From Sceloporus undulatus (lineage: Eukaryota; Chordata; Lepidosauria; Squamata; Phrynosomatidae): a stretch of DNA of 64,000 nt. Where the stretch lies: contig NC_056524.1 in NCBI RefSeq assembly GCF_019175285.1, positions 101,712,921-101,776,920 of the forward strand, read 5' to 3'. This document shows, in pieces, positions 35,317 through 45,713 of the stretch. The notes beneath the pieces were generated by a model that did not search any database, was not told the origin of the DNA, and worked only from the letters and a program-made list of their open reading frames with translations. Every line of letters starts with the position of its first letter. The stretch's first letter is position 1. A program made the position numbers and the translations under genes.

Positions 35317-36597
35317 CTGTGTTTCCAAAGTTTGGTCCTCCAGATGTTTGGAGTTCAACTCCTAGAAGCAACAGTCACCGTGTCGACAGTAAGGAATTCT
35401 GGAAACTGAAGTCCAAAACATCTGGGGCCCCATTCCCTGGCTTATACAGGATCAGGACGTGAATCCTGGGTGCATTGTTCCATTTGAGCATGCATTCGAT
35501 CTGCATTGCTCCAATATTGTTCCCATTGGAATTCGAATCTGAATCGATTTTATCCTGAAAAACCCGAATTATTGGTCGATAAACCGGTTTTAAAAATCAG
35601 CGGTTTTTAAGCCAGTTTTCCTGTGCCTCCCGAGTTCTGATCAAGGTATACGGATGGGAACGAAAGGGTGTCTGATTGGGAACTTGGGGATGGGAGGAGC
35701 AGTGCTCAAGGGGCTGGCCTGGGGGTGCATCCGCTTGTTTCTCCTTCTGCATTGCCGGTGCCATTTTCTCCCATTCCGCTAGTCTTTCCCCCAGTGGATT
35801 GGGAAGCAGGGGAAGGCGATCATGCTACATTAGCTCCAAACAGCAGTAAACACATACACCCCCCTGGTAAACCTCCCCCACTCCATATTCATAGGACCGA
35901 TGTGTGAGGAAAGCCATTGAACACCATTTTAAACTATTCTTTTTCTTTTTTCCCCTTTTTTTGCCTCTGCCGAGCCCTGAGTGCATGAGCAGTAGATGGC
36001 TTTGCATTACATGCCTGCTTGATTACCCCCCCCAAGACAGCCCAGGGAGAAGGGGGAGGCAAAGGATTTAGGGAATGGAGGCTCCTTTCTCTCTTTCCCA
36101 GAGGAACTGTGGGAAGACACAGAAGAGACCTCGGATGCAAAGGGATTTGGGGCAAATAGAGGCTCCTCTTCTCTTCTTTCCCAGAGGAATTATGGGGAGA
36201 CAAAGAAGACCTGCAGATGCAAAGAGGTTTAGGGTGAATAGAGGCTCCTTCTCTCTTCCCAGATGGACTATTCTTCCTTTCCCGGAGGGAAAAGTGCCTA
36301 AGCGGCTGATTGGCTGTGACGTTACGCACTTAAGCGCTTGATGACAGCTGCTTCTTAAAAAAGAGGTTCCAGAAGGGCAATGGGAACAGGGAACAAAATA
36401 ACCCGCTTCAAATTACCACAGGGAAAATACCATTGGGAACGAAACAGGGGTAAAAACCTGGTCTGTTTGCACCCGTTTTTAATGGGAACGATGGGTGCAG
36501 ATTTAGCGTCAGAATTTGAGTCAGAACTCGTCGTGAAATAAGCCGCTTTTTTTGCCCAGTGGGAATAGGGCCTGGAATAGCAGTTTGGGAACCATTG
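35317..36597. mobile_element. hAT-type MITE split by a larger element
   Basis: Left end CTGTGTTTCCAAAGTTTGG and right end CAGTTTGGGAACCATTG are inverted. TGTTAAAA (35309-35316) and TGTTAATA (36598-36605) form an 8-bp target duplication with one mismatch. The arms hold CCTCCAGATGTTTGGAGTTC and GAACTG-AAGTCCAAAACATC-type sequence. Interrupted at 35426-36572. Confidence 0.7.
35426..36572. mobile_element. Harbinger-like non-autonomous element, 1147 bp
   Basis: Left end GGCCCCATTCCCTGGCTTAT and right end (reverse complement GGCCCTATTCCCACTGGGCA) are inverted repeats, with TGG on both sides (35423-35425, 36573-36575). Shares its ends and body with the element at 54841-58459. Inner blocks include repeated CCCAGAGGAA(C/T)T-TGGG units (36095-36250). 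Confidence 0.75.
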
Positions 36598-36605
36598 TGT
36601 TAATA

Positions 36606-37596
36606 AGAGAAGTCCTTTTAAAATGGTCCCCATGGAAGAATAACAGACCAAAGGTGCTATTATCCTGATGCAAATGCAAGTTTATCTGTCTCTATGATAA
36701 GGCTCTTAGGGGCAGTCACACGTACATTGTTTGCACGCGAGATATGCATCTGTGAATCAATCACCATTCCCACTACATTTTAAGACAGAAAATCTCTCTG
36801 TGGCATTTAAATCCAGTCTGAAGTTCTCATCTGATAGCGTACTCACACTATCGGAGATGCGGACATTGCAGTTTCTTTAAAACCCCCACTATGGAACGGG
36901 TCTAACATGCACTAGTTAAAATGGGCTTTTTGGTTGTGTCCCCACCCCTCGCAAACTGCACCAAGAACAATTGGTGCAAGTCTGAATGACAGGGAAACGA
37001 ACCAGATTACTTTGTAGTGTCCAATGGGGCTGAAGATTAAGTGTGCACATTGATGTTCCTAGCTTTTCTTTTAGTGCTCTTGTACTGATTTTTGATTTCA
37101 TAGCATCAAGGTTTTTTAAAGCCTTTCAGAAGACTTTAACCTTTTAAAATTCTTTGCAAGATCATTATTTGCAGGATCATTTTATTCAGTTATATATTTA
37201 CAACAAGAAATGTCAAAGCAAGTTGTGAAAAAACTGTACAGGATGGAGTAAATCTGAGGTCATTTTTTGATTTAAACACCAAATTCTATAAGACCAGCAT
37301 ATTTTTAAATAAGTTTTTAATAACACTTTACTTACAGTCCTGTGTATTCCTAAATCCATTCAGAATTAATGAAGCAGTAGGTACAAGAGCTCTCAGCCCT
37401 GTTTAGATTCTGTTTGCCTACGATGAAGAAGTTCACTGTTGTGAGGTGCACATGTAATGATTGGTCAGAGGCACATGTGTCATTTTTGCACAAATTATTG
37501 TTAAAATTATCTTATAGTCTTTAAACAATGGAGCAGTTTCCATCCTCTCCCCTCCTCACCCCAAAGGGATGTGATCAGAAAAGTCAGAGATCATTG
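36606..37596. other. Intron 7 of copy B, nothing recognised
   Basis: No clear repeat ends or coding potential. Part of 36700-36960 may be another decayed DNA element. Confidence 0.4.
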
Positions 37597-37665
37597 AAAT
37601 CATAAAATCGTAGCATTTGAAGAGACCACAAGGCCATCCAGTCCAAGCCCTGGAGGATCTGCGAG
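37597..37665 (-). mobile_element. CR1 3'-end fragment, worn
   Basis: ATCATAAAATCGTAGCATTTGAAGAGACCACAAGGCCATCCAGTCC-type sequence matches the CR1 3' end seen at 25576 and 41189. Confidence 0.55.
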
Positions 37666-37699
37666 TTGTCATATATCTTGCTGTTTTGAAAGAAAAAGT

Positions 37700-37845
37700 G
37701 CTTGCCTACATTAAAAAGATCCTGTTTTAGGCCACAGAAAGAACAGCTGAAGATGCCCAGCCACAGATGCTGGCGAAATGGTCAGGAAGAAAACTCTTCT
37801 AGAACATGGCCACATAGCCCGAAAAACCCACAAAAACACTAGAAA
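37700..37845 (+). mobile_element. Probable Penelope-derived repeat with hammerhead-like core
   Basis: Contains CTGAAGA (37747-37753), a stem CCAGC/GCTGG (37757-37761 and 37769-37773) and GAAA (37775-37778), followed by TCTAGAACATGGCCACATAG CCCGAAAAACCCACA, a repeat I recall as common in squamates. The order CUGANGA-stem-GAAA is the hammerhead ribozyme core used by Penelope-like elements. Flanking stems I and III look worn in this copy. Confidence 0.5.
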
Positions 37846-37997
37846 GAAAAGCAGTCGCTTATCCCTGGCACAAAAGCATTCCCTGTCACTGTGAGCACAC
37901 TGATAATTGGTTGGTAGAATCGATGGACTCTTGAATAAGCTGTTGAAATGAGTAACTATATTTTCTTTCCTAATCAGTAACATTTATTTGACAACAG

Positions 37998-38215
37998 GTG
38001 GTGGAGTGTTGATAGCTGAAGCGGTTTTCTTAATGACGACAAAAGCTGGTCCCAACAGAAAGCACACTTCCAGTCCTTAATGTTGCTGCTCCTTGCAGAT
38101 GGTAAATTAAGGACCACCTCCTGACACACAGGTGCTCTCAGTGCAGCTGGCTTTGAGAAGATACAATAAAGAAAGGAAGCCTTTATGGGTCATTTTGGGA
38201 AGCAAAATAAACTTC
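37998..38215 (+). pseudogene. ASMT-like: ASMT-like copy B, exon 8 (decayed)
   Basis: Starts at acceptor AG 37996-37997 with GGGVLIAEAVF, then loses frame. Later stretches still resemble copy A exon 8 (CTGGCTTTGAGAAGATACAA; GTCATTTTGGGAAGCAAAAT AAA). Confidence 0.75.
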
Positions 38216-39880
38216 TGTTTCATTCGTGTTTTATCTCTAAGGAAAATTCAGTAATAAAAAATTATTCTACTCACTCCCACAAACAATGTAATGTAAGTGT
38301 GTGTGTGGTTCTGTCATAAACCCTAATAGTTTCTAATGCTCCACGGTTTTACTGAAGGTAGAGACAATTTTATGGAAACTGATAAGAGTCTGGAGTTTTG
38401 TTTTGTTTTTTACTTCTTAGTGAAAACAACTTTGAGTCCAAAATTCATATCTCTTGAATTTTCAATGGGGAAGTTACTGAAATAAACAATAAAAGAAAAT
38501 ACTTTCATATGGAAACAGTGTGAACTGGATGAAAAGTATGATGGATAGGAAGCGAAAGTACCCAGCTAAACAAGGGCATTCAACGCATAAAGGGGAAGGT
38601 ATCCACAGGATCAGTTATCCTTCGGTATAATGGGTTCTTGTTGTGCCAGAGACCCTCTGGGTTCAGCATGCACATATCACAAACTATTTACCCTAAGAAC
38701 CACTGTGATACTGGTTTGAAGCTGGGAAGCCACACTGAGGTTTACTCATATATAACACCACTAGTCAATGCCTCTCTACTGCAAGGAATGTGGAAGCCTT
38801 TGAAGTGATTGTGCCCCCCAAAGAAATCTATCTTCCTAAAGTGACATTTCTAGCATTCAGGGACTGAAATGTGGAAAATCATTCACATCTGTGTTTGCAA
38901 TTATTTGGTAACAGAGCCTGTCCCTTTTATTAGACTGCCTAAACTGTATTTCTAAAAACCTCACTGAAATTTTAATTTACTACTATGCTTAAAATTTCTG
39001 TCTGAAGAAAGTTACAATACAGCATGCAACATGAGGAAGGGGAAGAATCTAATTTCGGGGCAATTGCCTCAGACTTAGTTACACCGGAGCTAATCCATAC
39101 CAAGTTCTCATCGCGCTGTAGCCAATACTGATAGGGCACATTTTATACATAATGTTTTCCAGTGAATACAGGTTCAAGCCCTTTCCCTTCTTCCTGGTTT
39201 GAGGGGCCAACTATCATCAACATCTGCATAATGGCTAACCACAATGAATAATAAAAGTTTTGGTACAGAGCTTGTGTCTGATCATTATAATACATCTCAT
39301 GTAGGGTCTGGTCAATAGACCAATGTGGAGCTTTGAATAATTTTAATAATAGAAAAACACATCCTGGAAAAAAAGGAATATAATATAATTGGAATGCCGA
39401 TTTCAAAGCAGTATGTTCGTTGGCATCCTGCAGATTGAGTGAATTCAATGTCTGTTTCATTTTAATGAGCACAACATATAGTTACCTTTTTTCCCCCAGG
39501 GATGTTGTTAGCTATGTAATGTAAACTATTCAGCTAGTTAACACACACTGCTGTGCAAGGACAACAGGCTCCTAATGACAAGCACGTAAAGTTAAATCCC
39601 GCCTCTCCGCGTTCACCTATAGTAGGCTCTTGTTACCACCCAAAACATGGGAGGGACGCTGGAGTGGCCCACCCACAGTGTCAGTGTGCTCCTTGGTGTA
39701 CTTGAGGAAATTGTTAGCTCAAAAGGAGGTCGATGAGAGGTAAGTGAAGTTTAAGGGGATCTGTTCTATCTGATGTAAACCAAGAACTAACGGCAAGATA
39801 GAGTTTCAAGGAATAATAGAGTTTTATTTGAGAAACGTAGACTGGACCTAGCCACAATGTGTGCAGGGCTCAGTCTGGTT
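38216..39880. other. Intergenic, no supported gene
   Basis: Mostly unremarkable. Two short stretches near 38780 and 38870 recall C2H2 zinc-finger wording (CKECG; KCGKSF) but are not open or spaced like fingers. Confidence 0.4.
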
Positions 39881-41175
39881 AGAATGGGAAAAGAAAGAAA
39901 AAGAGCAAGTGCATGTTTGCTGAATATATTAATGTTCACAATTGCTTGTGCGGTATACAACAAGTATTTTTTTGTTGTTGTTCCCATTGTCTGTGGGGTA
40001 GATAATAGAGACTGTCTGGTTGGCCATCTGCCAGGACATGCAACATATAAACTGTCTAATGTGAGAAGACAATCCTGTGCTAGATCTAAACCGCAAAATA
40101 AGTGTAAAGATTTGGCCCTTGAGCTTGTTGATGGGTGATTGCAAACGCACAATCAAATTGGGAACTGCCAATCCCGTAAAATTGAAATGGCATACCGTTG
40201 TGAGAATCATAGGAAATGCGAGGAATGAGAAAAACATCTCAACGCTTGAAAGGCCTGTCAAGATTGTTGCTGTCAATGAGGTGGCTCATTAATTGTTGTT
40301 TACTGCAAGTTCGCATGCCATTTGCAAGCTTTTTGGACTGGTTGATATTGCAAAAACATTGATAATTGGGAATGGCCAATTATTCAATTGCAGTGAGGCA
40401 CGATTGGAGTGAAGTGCAAAAGATGCTGTTGGTAATGAACGCGCTTCATACATGCTGTTTCCACAACAAGTGTCATTGACTTGTATGTACTGCCCGCTTT
40501 GAATGTTAGACTGAATAATATTGTTAAGGTATGGATTCTTTATTCCTAATGCCTCAAAATAGCTCTTCACGCATCCATCATAGATTCTTTATATTGGTTT
40601 GAATATGGGGAATGCTTTTCAACCAATTCTTCTTTTTGAACATCACTAAATTTGCAGATTATGAGGCATAGAAATTCGCCTGAGGTCACATCAACCGACA
40701 TCTTTTCGTTCCCAATGTTCAGCAATTGATGTGAGAATATGCAGCTGATTGATCAGTTTGGCAGGTGGACAGGCAATTGGTAGTTAATTTTACATTTTTT
40801 TACGTGTCATCACATGGAAAGGTGAGTATTTCAGCAGCATTTATTCGTCGTTGTGTCCAATCAAGGAAAAAAAAAAAGTACGGTAGTGTTGGCTGAAATC
40901 TCCTGAAAGCAATAATGAATGGGTTTCCTCCAAATGTCTGATGGTTCCCGCAAATTTGCAATGATCAATCAAAGCCTCGAACGAGTTTTTTTGCCCATTG
41001 TGCATTCATCTCAAATTAGAAGTTTAGCATTCGCTAATGTTCCCATACGGATGCTTAGAAATGTTGCACATGGGGTTCAAATGAATTGCAGTTTCATGGC
41101 CAATTTCAATGAGTGGAATGAGCAGTTCTCTTCCCCACCTGGTAACAATGTCGCAGGCTATACTGGATAGGTAAG
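39880..41175 (-). mobile_element. Helitron helicase (PIF1-like) remnant
   Basis: On the minus strand a decayed PIF1-family helicase runs from about 41100 to 39920. Pieces are CTMGKKTRSRL (from the E-C-T/A-M motif), LLSGDFSQ, KLTTN, QLLNIGNEKMSVDVTSGEFL, KEELVEKHSPYSNQYKE, ATILTG, FNFTGLAVPNLIVRLQSPIN and CGLDLAQDCLL, SLYVACPG and PTDNGNNNKKILVVYRT. The block order and the GN-K--V and Q-GC/YVACSR-type segments are those of Helitron Rep/Hel proteins. Many frame breaks. Helicase motifs V-VI are at the C-terminal end. The Rep nuclease part was not found; a CR1 adjoins its 5' side at 41189. Confidence 0.8.
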
Positions 41176-41188
41176 AGCTAAGCTTTGT

Positions 41189-41985
41189 CATAGAATCATA
41201 GAAGCATAGAATCTTAGAGTTGGAAGGAGAACCACAGGGCCATCCAGTCCAACCCCCTGCCATGCAGGAATCCAAATCAAAGCATCCACCAACAAGGCCA
41301 TCCAGCCTCTGTCTTAAAGACCTCCAAGGAAAGGAGACTCACCACCTCCGAGGGAGTGCATTCCATGTCGAACACTTACTGTCAGGCAGTTCTCCTAATG
41401 TTCAGGTGAAACTCTTTCCTGCAGCTTGCATCCATTTTCCGGGGTCTCTTTTCTGGAGCAGCAGAAAACAAGCTTGCTCCCTCTCAATTGACATCCTTCA
41501 AATATTTAAACAGGGCGATATCATATCACCTCTTACCTTCTTTCTCCAGGCTAAACATCCCCAGCTCCCTAAGTCGTCCTCAAAGGGCATGGTTTCCAGA
41601 CCTTCACCATTTTGTCGGCCCTCCTCTGGACAGGCTCCAGTTTCTCAATGTCTTTTCTGAATTGTGGTGCCCAGAACTGACACAATATTCCCAGGTGGGG
41701 CCTGACCAGAGCAGAATAAGTGGCACGATTACTTCTCTGTCTGACAATATACTTTTATTGATTGCAGCCTAGAATTGCATTGCCTTTTTAGCTTCCGCAT
41801 CAACACGGTTGACGCAGGTTCAACTTATGTCACTTGGACTCCGAGATCCCTTTCACGTGTAGGTCTTGTTCACCATATGTCCCCCATCCCTATATCTTAT
41901 GCTTTTGTTTTCTCCCTAAGTGCAGTACCTTAGCGTGATGTTGGATGTTATGTCCAACAGTTGGCACTTAAAAAACATTTTTTTA
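41189..41985 (-). mobile_element. CR1 LINE 3' fragment, about 0.8 kb
   Basis: Begins (as its 3' end in reverse) with TCATAGAATCATAGAAGCAT AGAATC, then AGTTGGAAGGAGAACCACAG and continues through CTCCAGGCTAAACATCCCCA, GGCCCTCCTCTGGACAGGCT and CCAGGTGGGGCCTGACCAGA, the standard CR1 3' sequence of sauropsids. 5'-truncated. Confidence 0.9.
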
Positions 41986-42960
41986 CCTGTCCAGGGTCAC
42001 CTTAGGTGTGACATCGATATAATAGTAGGTATAATAAAAACATATTACATAGATAAAAAATGGTGCGTAGTCCGATGGAACATTTGTGTCAAAATTTAAA
42101 GCAATCGGTGAGAACTTTTGAAGATTAAGATTTTGAACAACTAACAAAATTGTACAGTTGTTATTATATAGAGAGGCAAAGGTGCATGCATCACAAAAAC
42201 CAACACAACTTCAGGAACCATACAAGCTAACAAAAAGAAAGGTCTGAAAGGGTAGATAGCAAAACCTAGGAATTAAAATGATGAAGATTACCATTCCCGA
42301 AGAGAGTGTCCAGGGGAAGAGTAGAGAAGTGCTCAGAGTCTGAGGTCTATACAAAGAAAGGAGCTCAGATCTGTAGGACAGAGGCCCTGGTCTGTAGCAG
42401 CAAATTGGACATGTGTGCTGTCACCACGTCAATTGGGCACGAGCCGTTATAAGCTGAATGGGGCCCCCAAAATAGTAGCGAAGCGCTGTAACCTCCCATT
42501 TTGATACTAGCGCTTCTCTCTCTATGCCGCATATCGGTTGTTCGCCAGCTTCAACGTTTTGGCTTAAATACAGTATCGGATTTTCCCCATCCACACCCGG
42601 CGTGACAGCACCCGCCCCCAACCCCCACTCTGAGCTCCGTATTTGCAAAATAAAAGGTTTAGAGAATCCAGAGCACTCTCAAAATGGGGTAACTGCACAA
42701 AGGGCCCCTAATTTATTTAGAAGTCTAAGGCTTCCAAGGGGTGGCATGCGGCACAAATCTCGCGATCCGCGCTAACGCTTCGGGTTGGCCCCTTTTTGGA
42801 GATTAAGTAGTTGTCTGGTCGAAGAAAAAAGATAGCAGCCTATGCACGCAGAGCATGCTATACTCGACACCAACCACCCTAAGGCTCTACCACTATATAC
42901 TGCGCGCCTGATAGGCCAGAATAACAGAGAGGACCACTGACGTGCCACGACAGCCGCACA
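41986..42960. other. Unclassified, possibly Helitron non-coding sequence
   Basis: 42000-42170 could be part of the same Helitron on the other side of the CR1, judged only by its AATCGGTGAGAACTTTTGAA-type wording. 42180-42960 is not recognised. Confidence 0.25.
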
Positions 42961-44600
42961 AAATATTGGATGGGTGTGTAGGAAGTAATACTACACATCA
43001 TGAGAGGGGGGGGGGAGAGAAGTGAAAAAGGGGGTGTTGGGGACCTAGGGGAGGCGGTAGAAAGTGGAAGAAATAAAAAATAGTAAAAATAGTAGAGCTA
43101 GGAAATAACACAACAAAACCAAGGTGGGCTGTGCGTGGGGGGGTGGGGGCCAGACACAATACCATCGCCCAGTGCGTGGCACACCAAAAATCAGCGTCGG
43201 GTTGGGGGGTGGAGCGGGTCACAACAAGGAGGTGTGGACCCCACACACATACTATGCGGGCGTACACAAATGGGGTGGGCGCACACACACACACATAATA
43301 TGTGCGAAACCTAATAACACAACGAATTGACATACAAAAGAGCGACAATACATACACGCGCACACACTCTGAAAAAACAAACAAACATGGTCGGCTTCAA
43401 TACAGACACTGTGGTTGCATGCGCGTGGGTAGGGATCACCACAAACACCACCGGCAGGGACTCGTGTACGGAGTAACACACGACACTGGGGGTGGCTGGG
43501 GGTGTGGTAGAACGGGGCTGGCCGAAGGAGGGACGGCGGGGTCGGCGAGCAAAAAATATAACATCCACAAAGAATGTACAAAAAATAAGATCTCGGAGGA
43601 GGTCGGAGTGGATCAAAAAATGCTTCGTGGTGCGGCACACGGCGGATAACCAAAGCATAGCGGCAGGATATAGAAATAGAGAAAAAACGACAAAAAAAAA
43701 GGGCTGCCGAGACCAGCAGACGTTGGACGCGAGATTCACCAGCGCGAACGAAAGACGCTGGGCGGCGTGAAAGGTGACATAGAAAAAAGAAAAAATGGGG
43801 GGGACACCACGAAACAAAAACGCGAAAGTATGCATAGGGGCGGTCACACGCTGGAAAGAATAGATGTGGCTGGATCACAATAACAGGGTGGTGGCGTGGC
43901 ACAACCACCAATGGCGTGTGTGTGCACAACCGCATGGGGGGTCCTCACGCAACACTAACGCGAAACAAAAAAAAAACACGTATAGCGAGATGACATGGTG
44001 CGGTCGGTGTGAAGACACACAAGGGAAAACAAAAAATCAACAAATAGCTTAGATCCGCTTCTGCACTGTAGGCATGTCAAACACAAATATAGCACGTGTA
44101 AACGAGACCACACCTGCAACAGCGGTTGGTCATCAACAACACGCGTGTGGAAGTTGGTGTCAATGCTTGGGGGGGTTGCTGTGTGTGCACAGGCCTTCCA
44201 TTAGAAATACGCGCGGGGGACCGGGTGACACACACACACAATATGACCAACCCACATCACATAAACAACGCGTGTGGACACAGAGTAGTGCGCGTCAGCA
44301 CGCGGCAAATACACCCACCACATAATAAACAAACTTCTTGAGGCATTGATCACAACAAAAAAAGACAACGGAGTTAAAACCAACTAGTCATGTCAACGAT
44401 CATAGGCAGTACCGCGATGGCACTGTGCACGTGCGCACACACACGCACAAAGCACCGACACACACTGTCGAGACAACACACGCTCCTGTGATCCGGGGGA
44501 TGGCATGCTGAGCACCCCAGTGGCATCTGGGTGTCCACCGGAAAAAGGACGGTGAAACGAGCGGGGCAAACCGCGCCACGGGGGGGGGGTGTTCGTTAAG
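42961..44600. repeat. T-poor AC/G-rich low-complexity block, possibly assembly error
   Basis: About 1.6 kb with few T on the plus strand, many CACA runs, homopolymer G/A runs and irregular near-repeats. It looks unlike the rest of the window. The many long open frames on the minus strand (for example 43935-43252) result from this composition and are not genes. Confidence 0.6.
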
Positions 44601-44869
44601 GCAATAAGATGGGAATGTCTCCTATTTCCAAGAGTCCTGCGCCTGGGGCCCTATTAACCACCCATCCCTCCCGACTCTGTTTCAACCCCCGAAACAGAGC
44701 CTCTCGAACCCCCAGGTCTTCAGAGAGATGTGAAAAACCTGGTCTTAGGCGATCTCCTCCCATCTCACCTCATAATCACAGGGCTTAGTCTCCTAACCAC
44801 TCTAAGGGCCACGCCAACCGCAAACACTTCGCCTTCTGGCCGTAACAACACCAACACTTGCTGACCCAC

Positions 44870-45703
44870 TTGTAAGCTTCCCCTTCCTTTACATCAAATA
44901 GCGCTTTTGCTTCCGCCTCTTTTCCAAATTTCATGATCGCGCCCTATTTCTTTAAGATGCGCCTCATCTAGACAACGGAGGCTCCGACTGAGAGGTGGGG
45001 CTTCCTCTTCCATCCTTCCTTGAGAATATCTAATATGCCCCTGGGTCTCTGCCCATAAACCAACACAAAGGGGGGAAACCCCTACGACGACTGGGGTACC
45101 TTCCCGGAAGGCAAACAACAATGGTTCCACCAATGAGGCCAAGTCCTTAGGGTGTTTCCACAACTTCTCAACATCCCTTTAAGGTTCTATAAAGCGTTCC
45201 ACCAAGCCATTGGCCGGCGGGTGGTAAACGTCGTCCTTAGGGGTCTAACTTCAAAAGTTGCCCACATCTCTGAGGGTCCGGACTCATGAAAATTGGACCC
45301 TTGGTCTGTCAAAATCTCCCTCGGGAACCCTACTCGGAAAGATACTTTACCAGCTCCTGTGCAACTCTAGTTCGCCTGAGTCGACCTTAAGGGTACGGCC
45401 TCTGGATAGTGAGTGGTGCAGTCTATGACCACCAACAGGTAGTGGATCCCCCTGTGGCTTGTTCCAAGGGCCCCACAATATCCATCGAGATCCGGGAAAA
45501 AGGTTCTCAATGATGGGCAGGGGAATCAGTTTTTCCCCCAGGTGGCCCTTTTCCGGAAACAACTGACACTGGGGGCACGATTTACAAAAGGCCTTTACCT
45601 CAGGCGTACACCCTGGCCAAAAAAATCGCTGCAGGACCCTTTTGTTTGTTTTTCTCTACCCTAAATGCCAGCCATGGGAACCTCATGTGCCAGCACATCA
45701 CCT
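44870..45703 (-). mobile_element. Gypsy integrase-related region (fossil)
   Basis: Minus-strand pieces show a zinc-binding CP-CQ-type segment and integrase core and C-terminal wording such as SLVEPLLFAFREGTPVVVG. Together they mark a Gypsy-group integrase followed (to about 44770) by a GPY/F-like tail. Broken. Confidence 0.65.
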
Positions 45704-45713
45704 CCCTCTTAAG

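Larger units (their letters stand above)
17807..38215 (+). pseudogene. ASMT-like: ASMT-like O-methyltransferase, copy B (eight exons, decayed 3' end)
   Basis: Exons at 17807-17878, 21418-21592, 24478-24607, 26405-26473, 31992-32110, 33146-33286, 34904-35024 and 37998 to about 38215. Exons 1-6 are open with GT-AG junctions and encode the N-terminal dimerisation/winged-helix part and the SAM loop (DLGGGSG). Exon 7 is 121 bp, not 123, and its frame shifts after KDPV; with the shift ignored, the catalytic LHDW region looks like LYFW, so both His and Asp are lost. Exon 8 diverges after GGGVLIAEAVF and meets stops early. The gene is therefore a pseudogene or could yield a truncated protein lacking the catalytic end. 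A TATA-like box sits upstream. Introns are filled with repeats. Confidence 0.8.

Noticed and set aside
38520-38900. Possible decayed C2H2 zinc-finger gene
   Set aside because: Only isolated CKECG and KCGKSF-like pieces, without finger spacing, His pairs or an open frame.
43252-43935. 227-codon minus-strand open frame
   Set aside because: Lies in the T-poor low-complexity block; several long overlapping frames arise there from composition, and none resembles a protein family.
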